From contig DAIDGX010000023.1 in assembly GCA_027452165.1 (NCBI GenBank), positions 62,001 to 126,000 of the forward strand: a stretch of DNA of 64,000 nucleotides. The letters are read 5' to 3'. Positions 1 through 9,030 of this stretch are shown in pieces (the first letter of the stretch is position 1; every line of letters begins with the position of its first letter). The position numbers and the translations under genes are program-made. This DNA comes from Vulcanimicrobiota bacterium (GTDB taxonomy: Bacteria; Vulcanimicrobiota; Vulcanimicrobiia; Vulcanimicrobiales; Vulcanimicrobiaceae). The notes beneath the pieces were generated by a model, which saw nothing but the letters and a program-made list of their open reading frames with translations, was not told where the DNA came from and did no database searches.

Positions 1-459
1 CGCATAGGCATCGACGTAGTGGATCGTTTTGGCAAACGAAAGCGTGAGGTTGCCGACGTACACTTCGCCCTTCGGATCGTATTCGCGAATCTCGAAGACC
101 TCGTCCAGAAAATCGTGCGGACCTTCGGAGGCAAAGGTTGCGGCGAGGGCGCGTAATTGGGCCTCACCACCTGGTGGAAGCCAGAGCGGCATCGGCTCGT
201 CGCGCAGCAGCGGCCCATACTTCAACCCATACCGCAACGGAATGAGGTCGATGAAGTGATCGGCGTGCATGTGGCTGATCACGATCGCGTCGAGAGCGGG
301 ATAGTCCATCACCTCGCGGAGGTTCGCGAGCGCACCCGTGCCGATGTCCAAAAGAATGTTGGCTTCGCGGGTGCGGATGAGATGGCAACTGCACGCGCGA
401 CCGGGCCGGGGAACCGAAGCGCTCGATCCCACGACCCGCACGCGCATCGTCGCCGCCAT
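1..459 (-). CDS. MBL-fold metallohydrolase, 3' end beyond the window
   Basis: Reading leftward from ATG at 459, the frame is open to the window edge, so only about 153 N-terminal residues are present. It begins MAATMRVRVVGSSASVPRPG and carries the metallo-beta-lactamase zinc motif SHMHADH about 75 residues in, preceded by LLDIGTG. This N-terminal arrangement resembles the RNase Z / phosphodiesterase-like branch of the superfamily; the substrate cannot be told. The start codon overlaps the stop of the upstream peroxiredoxin (TAATG), and the potassium channel lies before that, so the three are probably co-transcribed. A second in-frame ATG at 447 is an alternative start. Confidence 0.85.
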   Translation of the reverse strand, partial: MAATMRVRVVGSSASVPRPGRACSCHLIRTREANILLDIGTGALANLREVMDYPALDAIVISHMHADHFIDLIPLRYGLKYGPLLRDEPMPLWLPPGGEAQLRALAATFASEGPHDFLDEVFEIREYDPKGEVYVGNLTLSFAKTIHYVDAYA

Positions 460-914
460 TACGGTAGCGATGCGAGTACCTCCGCGGCGTGCCCATCGAC
501 CGACACCTTCGGCCACACCTTCACGATCGTTCCTTGCGGATCGATCAGGAACGTCGCACGCGCAACGCCCTTGGTCATGCGGCCGTACATGTTCTTCTCG
601 ACGATCACGCCGAATGCGTCACAGAGTTCCGACTCCGTATCCGCGAGCAGCATGAATGGGAATCCGAATTTTTCCTTGAACTTCCGGTGCGATTCGACCG
701 AATCGCGGCTAACGCCCACGACTTTCGCCTTCTTCTTCTCGAACTCGGCGATCATGTCGCGAAACTGCGTGCCCTCGTTCGTTCAACCCGGGGTGTCGTC
801 TTTTGGATAAAACCACAAGACGAGATGCCCGCCGAGTAGATCGTGCGTGGCCACGCGATGTCCCGCGTCGTCGAGAAGCGTTCGTGTGGGAAGCTTGTCT
901 CCCTCGCCTAACAC
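459..914 (-). CDS. bcp: Selenocysteine-containing peroxiredoxin (Bcp/AhpC-TSA family)
   Basis: Thiol peroxidase of the Bcp/PrxQ type, reducing hydroperoxides with thioredoxin. GTG at 914 follows an AGGAGG Shine-Dalgarno sequence and lies 2 nt after the channel stop codon. The frame gives 151 residues, normal for Bcp, but has an in-frame TGA at 783-785 (codon 44). The flanks read FYPKDDTPG-TGA-TNEGTQFRD, so the TGA replaces the peroxidatic Cys of the TPGC motif, and the sequence after it is a normal Bcp C-terminus (VVGVSRDS, ARATFLIDPQG). Selenocysteine is therefore inferred. The helix-2 second Cys of E. coli Bcp is Gly here; one other Cys occurs near residue 101 (SELCDAFG). The hairpin after the UGA is weak (CGC/GCG stem or a bulged CGAAC/GUUUCG stem), so SECIS evidence is poorer than for selD and the permease. 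A sequencing error or decayed gene is the alternative. Confidence 0.85.
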
Positions 915-916
915 GC

Positions 917-2851
917 TTATCCTCCTGCGCTGGTATCGAATTGGTCCAACGGAACCATGAAGAGCAACCGGTCTCCCGGTCGCGCATCGCCCTGAAACTT
1001 GTGTACCGGAACGGCAACCCCTTTGGCGGTGCCATGCTCGCGCCACACGTAGAGTGGTACCCAGCGTACCTTGTATCCCGGACGCTCGGGCGGGGCCGGG
1101 GGCGGCGCGTTCTCGGCTCCCTGGAAACGCTCGGCGAGTTGGAAGGTACGCTCGAGCTCGGTGCCGCGGAAGATATCGAAGCGTCCGCGCGTACTCTCGA
1201 AACGCGCAAGGCCCGCGATCGTCGGGGCGGTCAATTCGGTTGTCGAGAACGACGCGATCCCGAAATGCCGTTTGATCGAGGCACCGAAGGCCAGGTCGTC
1301 GATCCGCAGCACGACGTGAAGATCGGCATTGACGCGTTCGCGCATGCGCGTACGCGCACCGAGCGCTACCTCGAGATTTGCCGTGTCGCTGTTGGTCACA
1401 CCCACGAGCGCTTTGGCATGTTCGGGAGAACAGTATGCGATCGTATCGTCGTTGGTCGCATCGCCCGTCAGGAGATCGATCTTGCGGTCGCGCGCGAGTT
1501 CCATCAGGATCGCGTCGGGACTCCGCTCGACGACCACGACGTCTTCGCCAAGTTCCCGTAGATAATCGATGACGAGCGACCCGACGTTGCCCGCGCCGCA
1601 GACGATGACATGCCCGCTACGCGTGACGCGGCGCAATCCGCGCAGACGACGGACCGTGGCCGCATTGAGAGCCGCCGTGATCGTAGCGGTGAAGACCGCG
1701 AAGATGCTCACCCCGGCGAGCATCGTGGCCATGCCCACGAGCAGCACGATCACCTCGTGCGGGTTCATCGCTTGGGTGGCGCAATTTCGACATGGCGTGA
1801 TGTCGCCGTACCCAACGGTCGTCATCGTCGTCAGGACGAAGTAGATCGCTTCGATCGGATTCAAGTGCAGCGCGAACGTAAAGAAAACCGAGAAACACGC
1901 AAAGAGCACGAAGCTCGCGATGAAGACGTTGCGAAGCATCGGTTCTACTCGGCGTAGCGAAACGCGCACGGCCCGAACCGTCTGACGCAGACGTTGCGCA
2001 AGCGGCCGCCGATGCGTGCGTTCTGCGCGCCGCCAGGTACGTTTGATCGCAGCGATCGGCCCGAAGACGACAACGCGCGTGCTCGCGTCGAGCGCCGTGC
2101 CGATCAACGTCTCGTCGGCATGATCCTCGTCGCCGTGACACAGATAGGGCGTGTGGCCATCGATCGCGACGATACGCGCGCGCAAGTGAGCCTCGGCTTC
2201 GACGACGTTGAGCCCCGCGATGCCGAACTCATCGGCGGTGCGCTCGCAAAAACCGAAGAGCCCTGCCGGCGAGTCGTTTCCTTGCTGTTCGCCGAGCACG
2301 CGCCCACGCCGGTGAACGACGCGCGCAACCAACGTCTCGAGCGTCGGAAAGGGCAGGGCGTAAAAACATGACGGATCGACGGCCGATGCGGCGTACGTCG
2401 CGGCCGCGTGCGCGGCCGGCGAGATGGCGGTGCAATTGTACTTCAAACCCTCTTGGATCTTGTGACCGAGTACGGGGTTGAATTGGCGGATCGTCACGCG
2501 AATGCGTTCGTTGATATCCCGCGCGAGCAGCGCAACGCGCAGGTTGAGGCGGTCGTCCTGCGAGACGGCGACGATACAGTAATTCGGCTGCACCGATGAC
2601 GCCTCGGGCGGCTCGAGCCCCGCAAGGCGCAGGTTTGCCTGATCCGCGGGGTCCTCGTTCAGAAACGCGAAGGTATCGGGATGCTCGTTCGAGAGTTGCG
2701 CAACCGTCTGCGCGAGCAGCCGCGCCGCGCGCTCCTCCTCATGCTTCCAGATCAGCGCAACACGTTGCCCGGCGGTCTTCAAAATCTCGCGGCAGATTTC
2801 GTACGCCAGGTAGTCTCCGCCGACGACGATGATGAGCGTCTCGGTCGCCAT
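917..2851 (-). CDS. RCK-gated potassium channel with an extra N-terminal nucleotide-binding domain
   Basis: 644 residues. A two-helix pore module contains the K+ selectivity filter TVGYGD at residues 345-350, with transmembrane segments around 308-330 and 367-392. After it comes a TrkA-N/RCK Rossmann domain (VIVCGAGNVGSLVIDYL from about 414) and a TrkA-C-like tail. Residues 1-160 before the pore form another Rossmann-like domain (IIVVGGDYLAYEICREIL), so the pore is flanked by regulatory domains, as in large BK-like or CASTOR/Pollux-like bacterial channels. It probably passes K+ across the inner membrane under nucleotide or redox control. It heads an operon with the selenoperoxiredoxin and the MBL hydrolase. 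Its ATG is only 2 bp from the ATG of the divergent methyltransferase. Confidence 0.85.
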   Translation of the reverse strand: MATETLIIVVGGDYLAYEICREILKTAGQRVALIWKHEEERAARLLAQTVAQLSNEHPDTFAFLNEDPADQANLRLAGLEPPEASSVQPNYCIVAVSQDDRLNLRVALLARDINERIRVTIRQFNPVLGHKIQEGLKYNCTAISPAAHAAATYAASAVDPSCFYALPFPTLETLVARVVHRRGRVLGEQQGNDSPAGLFGFCERTADEFGIAGLNVVEAEAHLRARIVAIDGHTPYLCHGDEDHADETLIGTALDASTRVVVFGPIAAIKRTWRRAERTHRRPLAQRLRQTVRAVRVSLRRVEPMLRNVFIASFVLFACFSVFFTFALHLNPIEAIYFVLTTMTTVGYGDITPCRNCATQAMNPHEVIVLLVGMATMLAGVSIFAVFTATITAALNAATVRRLRGLRRVTRSGHVIVCGAGNVGSLVIDYLRELGEDVVVVERSPDAILMELARDRKIDLLTGDATNDDTIAYCSPEHAKALVGVTNSDTANLEVALGARTRMRERVNADLHVVLRIDDLAFGASIKRHFGIASFSTTELTAPTIAGLARFESTRGRFDIFRGTELERTFQLAERFQGAENAPPPAPPERPGYKVRWVPLYVWREHGTAKGVAVPVHKFQGDARPGDRLLFMVPLDQFDTSAGG

Positions 2852-2853
2852 AG

Positions 2854-3414
2854 ATGAACGCTGATTCGCCGCACGATACGCCGCGCCCGCCCCATCCGCT
2901 CGCGCTCGAGCTCATCGCCGCATTCGCATCCCGGCCGGGTGCGCGCATCCTCGAGATCGGCACCGGAAGCGGGCGCAACCGGGCCGCGCTCATCGCCGCG
3001 GGCTTCGAGGTCTGCAGTCTTGAGGCGCCGGGCGGGCTCGCCGCCGCCGCCCTCTCGAGCCACGCCCTGCTGCACGGAACGAGCGCCACGCTCGCCACGC
3101 AGCTCGAGCACATCGCACGCGCCCTCGAACCGGCGGGACTGCTCTACGCCACGTTCGGCTCGGTGCGCGACGCCCGGTACGGGCATGGCGTGCGCATCGA
3201 GGAGCGCGTCTATGCGCCGGCCGATGGCGACGAAGCCGGCATCGCCCACATCTATTTTACGGAGGACGAGCTGCGCGCGCGACTCGCGCCCGTGTGGACG
3301 CTCGAACGCATCGACGAGCATCGCGTGGACGACGTCGCCGGCTCCTGGGCCCACGCGCGCGCTCCGCTACGGAATGCGCGTCACTGGTTCGTCGTCGCCC
3401 GCCGGCGGCGGTAG
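2854..3414 (+). CDS. Class I SAM-dependent methyltransferase
   Basis: 186 residues with the SAM-binding motif I ARILEIGTGSGRNRAAL around residues 29-45. The rest is a compact Rossmann fold with an unusual low-homology C-terminal half rich in Arg and Ala. The substrate is unknown. It is far too short for the hercynine methyltransferase EgtD (about 320 residues), so it does not supply the hercynine needed by senA. Its ATG lies 2 bp from the channel's start on the other strand, leaving no room for a normal leader; translation from a near-leaderless transcript or a promoter inside the channel gene is likely. It ends 1 bp before the convergent rhodanese gene. Confidence 0.75.
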   Translation: MNADSPHDTPRPPHPLALELIAAFASRPGARILEIGTGSGRNRAALIAAGFEVCSLEAPGGLAAAALSSHALLHGTSATLATQLEHIARALEPAGLLYATFGSVRDARYGHGVRIEERVYAPADGDEAGIAHIYFTEDELRARLAPVWTLERIDEHRVDDVAGSWAHARAPLRNARHWFVVARRRR

Positions 3415-3415
3415 C

Positions 3416-3733
3416 TTAGTAGCGAGGAATCGATGAATCGACGCGCGCGGCGTAAGCGTCGATACCACCATCGACGTTTACGACCTCATCGAACCCCTGC
3501 GCAAGCAAGAACCTTGCAACCTGAGAACTACGGCCGCCGTGGTGGCAGAGCACGGCGATCGGACGGTCTTTGGGAAGCTCGTTCAGACGCGCCGGGACCC
3601 CGCGCATCGGGATCGTCAATGCGCCGGGAATCGCCGCATAGGCAATCTCGCGCGGTTCTCGCACGTCCAGCAACACGAACTGTTTCTGCTCGCTGCGCCA
3701 GCGCGCGAGGTCAGCTACGGAGATAGACTTCAC
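3416..3733 (-). CDS. Single-domain rhodanese sulfurtransferase
   Basis: 105 residues, one rhodanese domain. LLDVREPREIAYAAIPGA is the conserved N-terminal part, and the active-site loop is CHHGGRSS with the catalytic Cys at about residue 64. Such proteins carry sulfane sulfur as a persulfide. It starts 3 bp after the thiG stop codon and is the last gene of the thiO-thiS-thiG operon, so it may help load sulfur onto the ThiS C-terminal thiocarboxylate, a role played in E. coli by the rhodanese domain of ThiI. That role is inferred from position only. Confidence 0.88.
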   Translation of the reverse strand: MKSISVADLARWRSEQKQFVLLDVREPREIAYAAIPGALTIPMRGVPARLNELPKDRPIAVLCHHGGRSSQVARFLLAQGFDEVVNVDGGIDAYAARVDSSIPRY

Positions 3734-3736
3734 CGG

Positions 3737-4522
3737 CTAGATCGCTTTCGTCGAAATCAGGTCGCGCATGGGGCTCGACGCGTTCGCGTAGAGGCGCTTC
3801 TCCATGCGCCCGGCGTGATATGCGGCCCGTCCCGCGATCACGGCATGCTTCATCGCCTCGGCCATCAACACCGGATCCCGTGCGGCCGCGATACCGGTGT
3901 TCATCAGCAACGCATCGACGCCGAGTTCCATCGCGATCGCCGCGTCGGACGCGGTGCCCACACCGGCATCCACGATAACCGGCACCTTCGCACGCTCTTT
4001 GATGATCCGAATCGTGTATGGATTGCAGACCCCGAGGCCGCTTCCGATCGGCGCCGCGAGCGGCATCACCGCCGCGCAGCCGAGCTCTTCGAGCTGTTTG
4101 CACACGACGGGGTCGTCGCCGATGTACGGCAGCACGGTAAAACCCTCGTTCACCAGGCGCTCTGCCGCGTTGAGCGTTTCGCGCGCGTCGGGGTGGAGCG
4201 TATCCGGATCGCCGATCACCTCGAGTTTAATCAAATCGGTTTCGAGCAGTTCGCGCGCAAGTTGCGCCGTGAGCACCGCATCTTTGGCGGTGTAGCAGCC
4301 GGCGGTGTTCGGAAGCACGAGCAGATTCTCGCGATCGATGTAGTCGAGGAGCGTTTTTCCCGAAGGATCGTCGAGGTTGATGCGCCGTATCGCGACCGTC
4401 ACCATCACGGCGCCGCTCGCCGCGTGAGCCGCGCGCATCACCTCCATGGACGGATACTTACCCGTGCCGACGATCAAGCGCGAAGAGAGCTCGTATGAAC
4501 CGATGCGAAGGATGTCCGTCAT
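3737..4522 (-). CDS. thiG: Thiazole synthase ThiG
   Basis: 261 residues, full family length. ThiG condenses deoxyxylulose 5-phosphate, dehydroglycine and ThiS-thiocarboxylate into the thiazole phosphate of thiamine. Visible hallmarks are [10 protein letters not shown] near the N-terminus, IKLEVIGD with the Schiff-base lysine, [11 protein letters not shown] and [14 protein letters not shown] of the TIM barrel. ATG at 4522 is 2 bp after the thiS stop codon. The open frame runs further upstream through thiS, but that extension has no homology. It uses the glycine oxidase route, since thiO is in the same operon and thiH is absent. Confidence 0.96.
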   Translation of the reverse strand: MTDILRIGSYELSSRLIVGTGKYPSMEVMRAAHAASGAVMVTVAIRRINLDDPSGKTLLDYIDRENLLVLPNTAGCYTAKDAVLTAQLARELLETDLIKLEVIGDPDTLHPDARETLNAAERLVNEGFTVLPYIGDDPVVCKQLEELGCAAVMPLAAPIGSGLGVCNPYTIRIIKERAKVPVIVDAGVGTASDAAIAMELGVDALLMNTGIAAARDPVLMAEAMKHAVIAGRAAYHAGRMEKRLYANASSPMRDLISTKAI

Positions 4523-4524
4523 AA

Positions 4525-4725
4525 TTATCCGCCTGCGACCGCTTTGATGATCTCGATCGAGTCCCCATCGCGCACTTCGCTCGTCGCGTAGTCGGCGCGA
4601 CGCACGACCTTCTCGTTGCGCGCGACCGCGATACCCGAGCGCGGCGCTCCAAGCAAGTCGAGCAGGTGCGCGATCGTCGTGCCGTCGGGGAGTTCGCGGT
4701 CTTGACCGTTGATTGCGGCTTTCAC
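4525..4725 (-). CDS. thiS: Sulfur carrier protein ThiS
   Basis: 66 residues with the ubiquitin-like fold: [20 protein letters not shown] at the start and the obligatory C-terminal Gly-Gly (KAVAGG), which becomes the thiocarboxylate. The GTG start at 4725 overlaps the thiO stop (GTGA), giving normal ThiS size; a longer reading starting upstream would run into thiO. No thiF adenylyltransferase occurs in this window, so activation must come from elsewhere. Confidence 0.93.
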   Translation of the reverse strand: MKAAINGQDRELPDGTTIAHLLDLLGAPRSGIAVARNEKVVRRADYATSEVRDGDSIEIIKAVAGG

Positions 4726-5876
4726 GCCTCTCCGATTCGCGCCGCATCGCGCACTTCTTTGCCGAAACGAGCGAGAGCCCACGGCGCGAGCGCCGCGGCG
4801 TCACCATGTGCGACGTACTCGGCAATCAAACGCGCGGTCACGGGCGCGAGGAGAATACCGTTGCGATAGTGCCCCGTAGCCAAAAGCAGCCCCTCACGTG
4901 GCGTCGGCCCGAGCATCGGCCGCTCGTCGGGGCTCCCTGGGCGCAGGCCCGCCCAGGTCTCGGTAATGCTGAAATCCCCGAGCGCCGGCGCCGCCGCGAG
5001 CGCCGCATCGAGCAGCTTGCGAATGCCGAGCGCGGTGACGCGCTCCTCGAAGCCGACGTGCTCGGCGGTCGCACCCACGAGCAGGCGCCCGTCCTCCCGG
5101 GGAACCAGGTATGCCCCCGGCGCCCACGTCGTGCGCCGCACGAACCCGCGCGGGATCGCAAGCGCAAGCATCTGCCCTTTGACCGGTGCCACCGGCGGCG
5201 CGCACTCCGGCGGCAGGCCCGGAATCGAGGCGCTCCACGCCCCAGCCGCCACGACGACGGCGCTCGCGGCGCAGAACCCACGCTCGCTGCGAACGCCGAG
5301 CACACGGCGCGCGTCACATTCGAGCGCGAGATCGCGAGCTTCGCGCACGATCGTCACCCCGGCGGCTTCACAGGCGGCCGCGAGGGCGCGCCCGAGTTGC
5401 CGGTTATCGACGTAGCCTTCACCGCGAACCACGAGCGAGCCGACGACATGGCGTCCGAGCGCGGGCTGTGCCGCGAGCGTTGCCTCGCGATCGAGCAGTT
5501 CGTGCGCTACGCCGTGCTGCGCGAGTTCGCGCGCGTGCTCGCGCAGAGCATCGAGTTTCGCGGAATCGAACGCCGTATTCACGATGCCCTCGAGCGCGAG
5601 CTCGACGTCGAAGCCACTCGCGCCCCGCACGCGTGCCACGAACTGCGGATACATCGCAAGCGACTCGGTACACAGCGCGAGCAATACCTCGTCCTCGATA
5701 CGCTCCGTGTACGGCGCGAGCATCCCCGCACCGGCCCATGACGCCGCACGTGCGGGTTCTGCGCGATCGAAGACGCGTACGTGTGCGCCACGTTCGGCGA
5801 GTTCGAATGCAATCGCGAGGCCAATGAGCCCCGCACCGACCACCGCTACGTCGCCGCCTTGCCACGCTATTGTCAT
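4722..5876 (-). CDS. thiO: Glycine oxidase ThiO
   Basis: 384 residues, DAO/GoxB family flavoenzyme. The FAD-binding motif [20 protein letters not shown] opens the protein, and the C-terminal [20 protein letters not shown] block is typical of ThiO. It oxidises glycine with O2 to the iminoglycine used by ThiG. First gene of the thiO-thiS-thiG-rhodanese operon. The 110 bp upstream contain no recognisable TPP riboswitch (no CUGAGA core), and there is no clear Shine-Dalgarno sequence before the ATG. Confidence 0.93.
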   Translation of the reverse strand: MTIAWQGGDVAVVGAGLIGLAIAFELAERGAHVRVFDRAEPARAASWAGAGMLAPYTERIEDEVLLALCTESLAMYPQFVARVRGASGFDVELALEGIVNTAFDSAKLDALREHARELAQHGVAHELLDREATLAAQPALGRHVVGSLVVRGEGYVDNRQLGRALAAACEAAGVTIVREARDLALECDARRVLGVRSERGFCAASAVVVAAGAWSASIPGLPPECAPPVAPVKGQMLALAIPRGFVRRTTWAPGAYLVPREDGRLLVGATAEHVGFEERVTALGIRKLLDAALAAAPALGDFSITETWAGLRPGSPDERPMLGPTPREGLLLATGHYRNGILLAPVTARLIAEYVAHGDAAALAPWALARFGKEVRDAARIGEA

Positions 5877-5986
5877 CGATGATCAGCATACGCAGTCGGG
5901 GCGCAGACTCATGCGTACTCTTGTCGCAGAGGCTCCGCCCCGCGCGCGGGACGCCGGATTGTTGGCGCGGTTACATGCAGGAAACG

Positions 5987-7645
5987 CTACATCCCCGTGT
6001 ACACGGGCCCCTCTCCGCCTTGGGGCGGAACCCACGTGATGATCTGGTATGGATCGGCAATATCGCAGGTTTTACAGTGCACGCAGTTCGTAAAATTGAT
6101 CTGCAGACGCCCCTCGACCTTACCCGAGCCGTCTTTTTCGAACATCGGCTCGTAGACTTTCGCGGGGCAGAAGTACGCACACGGATTGCCGTACTCGACC
6201 GTGCAGCGATCGCGACAAACGTTCGTGTCGGCGACCTTTAAATGGCACGGCTGATCTTCTTCGTGCACCGTGCCGGAGTTGAAGACGTCGGTGAGTTTGT
6301 CGAACGTCAGCACATTGTCAACCTTTGCGCGCGGCGTCTCCGCGGGCTTATATCCGGCCTTCTCCATGCGCTCGTAGCCCGGCTTCGCCGAGAGCTTGTC
6401 AATGAACCCGAACGCGCGGCCGCCCGTGAAGGTGGAGAGTCCGGCGTTGAACATGCCGGCCCACATGCCATGTTCGAAACCTTGATGAAAGTTGCGTGCG
6501 CCGCGCATCTCGGTGAATGCCCACGAGTTGCGAAAGCGCTCTTCGTATGCTGCAAGTTGCGCCGCATCGTACTTCTCGGCCAGGAGCGCATCCCACGCGG
6601 TTTCGGCGGCCATCATGCCCGACTTCATCGCCAGGTGAACGCCCTTCAACCGCATGCCGTTCAAGAAGCCGGCGGAATCACCGCAGATCATCAAGCCGTC
6701 GGCGTACGGACGGATCATCGCAAAGAACCCGCCCTCGGGAATCGCCTTCGCCCCGTAGCGAATCATCGTAGCGCCGTCGAGCATCTTGCGAATCTCGGGA
6801 TGCTCTTTCATGCGCTGCAATTCGTTGTGTGGATCGGTCGTGGGATTCTTGTAATCGAGCCCGGTGACGTGACCGATGTCGAGCACGTTCTCCTTCATCC
6901 CGTAGATGAAGCCGCCGCCGAAGGTCTCGGGCGGGAGCGGATAGCCGAGCGTGTGGATCACGCTGCCTGCCGGGAAGCGTCCGTCGGGCAACTGCCAAAG
7001 CTCTTTCACGCCCGCCGCATAGACTTGCGGCTCTCTTCCCGCATCGAGGTTCAAGCGCGGAATTGCTTGCTTGGCAAGCGTACCACGCGGACCTTCACCG
7101 AGGATCACGATCTTCGCGAGCAGATCGGCGCCGGGCTCGTAATTCGACTTGGGGTTTCCGGCATGATCGACACCCTTGTCGCCGGTGCGCACGCCGACGA
7201 CACGATCGCCCTGCCACAGCAGTTCCTGGCCGGGAAACTCGCCGAAGACCTGAACGCCGAGGGTTTCGGCCTGCTCCGCCATCCACTTGGTAAGTCGCTG
7301 CAACGAGGCGACGTACTTGCCATGATTGTTCAACTGCGGCGGTGTGAACGGCGCTTTGATCTTGCCGCCCGACGTGAGAAACCACAGTTCGTCGCGGCCC
7401 ACCGGCGCTTCGACCGGAGCCCCCAGGTCGAGCCAATTGGGCAACAGCTCTTCGATCGATTTCGGATCGAGCACGAGGCCCGAGAGCCCGTGGTTGCCAA
7501 TCTCGGCGGCCTTCTCGATCACCAGGATCTCGAGTTCGCGCCCCGCCTCCTTGGCGAGTTGCCCGAGACGGATCGCGCCCGCTAAGCTTGCGGGTCCGGC
7601 ACCGACGAAGAGGACATCGACTTCAAGTTGATCGCGCTCTGCCAT
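5987..7645 (-). CDS. Electron transfer flavoprotein-ubiquinone/menaquinone oxidoreductase
   Basis: 552 residues, full ETF-QO length. The N-terminus has the FAD motif VLFVGAGPASLAGAIRLGQL, the middle has PYADGLMICGDSAGFLNGMR, and the C-terminus has the 4Fe-4S ligand region (NCVHCKTCDI) followed by TWVPPQGGEGPVYTGM. The enzyme passes electrons from reduced ETF, fed by acyl-CoA and related dehydrogenases, to membrane quinone. Given mqnB and mqnD in the window, the quinone is probably menaquinone. The ETF subunits themselves are not in the window. Confidence 0.95.
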   Translation of the reverse strand: MAERDQLEVDVLFVGAGPASLAGAIRLGQLAKEAGRELEILVIEKAAEIGNHGLSGLVLDPKSIEELLPNWLDLGAPVEAPVGRDELWFLTSGGKIKAPFTPPQLNNHGKYVASLQRLTKWMAEQAETLGVQVFGEFPGQELLWQGDRVVGVRTGDKGVDHAGNPKSNYEPGADLLAKIVILGEGPRGTLAKQAIPRLNLDAGREPQVYAAGVKELWQLPDGRFPAGSVIHTLGYPLPPETFGGGFIYGMKENVLDIGHVTGLDYKNPTTDPHNELQRMKEHPEIRKMLDGATMIRYGAKAIPEGGFFAMIRPYADGLMICGDSAGFLNGMRLKGVHLAMKSGMMAAETAWDALLAEKYDAAQLAAYEERFRNSWAFTEMRGARNFHQGFEHGMWAGMFNAGLSTFTGGRAFGFIDKLSAKPGYERMEKAGYKPAETPRAKVDNVLTFDKLTDVFNSGTVHEEDQPCHLKVADTNVCRDRCTVEYGNPCAYFCPAKVYEPMFEKDGSGKVEGRLQINFTNCVHCKTCDIADPYQIITWVPPQGGEGPVYTGM

Positions 7646-7678
7646 GATGCCGCTCCCTTTCGAGCAAGCTCAAAATGA

Positions 7679-8398
7679 TCATTTTACAGTAGTCTGAGAA
7701 AGCGCCGCCCGTACCGCCACGCAGTGCGCGGCGACCCGGGACGCGAGTTCCATGCTACGCGACGGGGTTTCGAAGGTGAGGGTGCGCGCCGAGGCGTTCC
7801 GCCGCAACAACAAGGAGAACGAGAGCCCACCGATCTCGGCGGCCTCGCGGTGCGGATCGGGGCGCAGGCATCCTCGCAAATCACACGGCGCGCCGCTCGC
7901 GTGCACGGCCTCGAGCACGCGTTCACCGATGCCGCCGTCGTCGTACGCGTAGCAGTAAAACCCTTCGGCCTCATCGTCTTCGTGCAGATCGAGCGCGAGC
8001 ACGTATGTGCGATCGCGATTGGCCGTGACGATCGCGCGCGCCTCGGGCGAAGCACCGCCACGTCCGAAGGTGCGGTTAAGGTCGAGGCCGTCGGCGCTTA
8101 CGCGTGTCGCACGCTCGTATCCCGTCGGGTTCACGCACGGCCACAAGCGATACGAAAAACGCGGATCGAGCGCATTTTCCTCGGCAAGTTCGAGCAATGC
8201 GAGAACGCCCGCAGGTTCATCGCCATGCATGCCGGCCGCAATGGTGACGACCGGGAGCGAAGGATCGCCACATTCGGCGCAGAGCAGCGTGCGCGGCGCA
8301 CCGACGCACGCGACCTCACGCACGCGCATGTCGGCGGCGACGCGGAGCGCTTTCCAGCGCCGCTCGAGGTCGAGGTAGGTGGGCCTCTGTGAAGTCAT
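7679..8398 (-). CDS. Succinylglutamate desuccinylase/aspartoacylase (M14) family protein
   Basis: 239 residues, zinc-dependent carboxypeptidase-like fold. AAGMHGDEPAG supplies the HxxE zinc ligands, CVNPTGYERATR and GLDLNRTFG give the substrate Arg/Asn part, and ALDLHEDDEAEGFY gives the third zinc His. These match AstE/AspA-type enzymes that cleave N-acyl amino acids or peptides; the real substrate is not evident. It stands divergent to the LOG-like gene with 14 bp between the start codons and ends 33 bp upstream of the ETF-QO gene on the same strand, possibly in one transcript. Confidence 0.85.
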   Translation of the reverse strand: MTSQRPTYLDLERRWKALRVAADMRVREVACVGAPRTLLCAECGDPSLPVVTIAAGMHGDEPAGVLALLELAEENALDPRFSYRLWPCVNPTGYERATRVSADGLDLNRTFGRGGASPEARAIVTANRDRTYVLALDLHEDDEAEGFYCYAYDDGGIGERVLEAVHASGAPCDLRGCLRPDPHREAAEIGGLSFSLLLRRNASARTLTFETPSRSMELASRVAAHCVAVRAALSQTTVK

Positions 8399-8412
8399 AA
8401 ACTCTCCGACCT

Positions 8413-9030
8413 ATGAAAATCCAAATCGGTGTGATGGGTTCCGCGGGCGGTCACATTACTCCCGAGGAGCTTGCGCTGGCCCGCCGCCTCGGCGCGCAGA
8501 TTGCCAAACGCGGCGCGACGATCGTCACCGGAGCGTGCCCGGGCCTGCCGCACGCAGCGGTCCTCGGCGCACACGAGTCCGGCGGGGAGAGCTTGGGCGT
8601 CTCGCCCGCACTCTCGCGCGAAGAGCACGTGAACGTATACGGGTCCCCGCTCCAGCCCTATACGACCATCGTCTTCACCGGCTCGGGCCTCATGGGGCGC
8701 GAAACGCACAACATCCATAGCTCCGACTTCGTACTCTTCGCCGGCGGACGCAGCGGAACGCTCGGCGAGTTCTGCATCGCATACGACGAAGGAAAGTTGA
8801 TCGGCGTCCTTACGAATTCAGGCGGCATCTCCAACGAATTCACCCGGATCGCGCAAATGGTACAAAAGGAGACGGGATCGACGATCCTCACCGACGACGA
8901 TCCGGCCAGGCTCGTCGATCGCTGTCTCGACCTCTACGTGCGCGGCGCGATCCCGTCGTCGGTGGCGTTCAACCGTCAAGGCGAGCATCCACTGCACAAA
9001 CCCGCCGTAACGCAGGAGACCCGTGGCTGA
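8413..9030 (+). CDS. LOG-family Rossmann nucleotide-binding protein
   Basis: 205 residues. IGVMGSAGG at the N-terminus and the nucleotide-phosphate motif FAGGRSGTLGEFCIAYDEGK are those of LOG / TIGR00725-type proteins, a family that includes cytokinin-activating phosphoribohydrolases (PGGxGTxxE motif). Here the motif reads GGRSGTLGE, so nucleotide binding is likely, while phosphoribohydrolase activity is uncertain. It overlaps the next gene by 8 nt and starts a plus-strand run with the beta-CASP hydrolase, threonine aldolase and DUF3089 protein. Confidence 0.82.
   Translation: MKIQIGVMGSAGGHITPEELALARRLGAQIAKRGATIVTGACPGLPHAAVLGAHESGGESLGVSPALSREEHVNVYGSPLQPYTTIVFTGSGLMGRETHNIHSSDFVLFAGGRSGTLGEFCIAYDEGKLIGVLTNSGGISNEFTRIAQMVQKETGSTILTDDDPARLVDRCLDLYVRGAIPSSVAFNRQGEHPLHKPAVTQETRG

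Noticed and set aside
2854-3414. Methyltransferase as EgtD, source of hercynine for senA
   Set aside because: Much too short and lacks EgtD-type sequence; a generic SAM methyltransferase.
5877-5986. TPP riboswitch upstream of thiO
   Set aside because: No CUGAGA core or matching second conserved box in the 110 bp.
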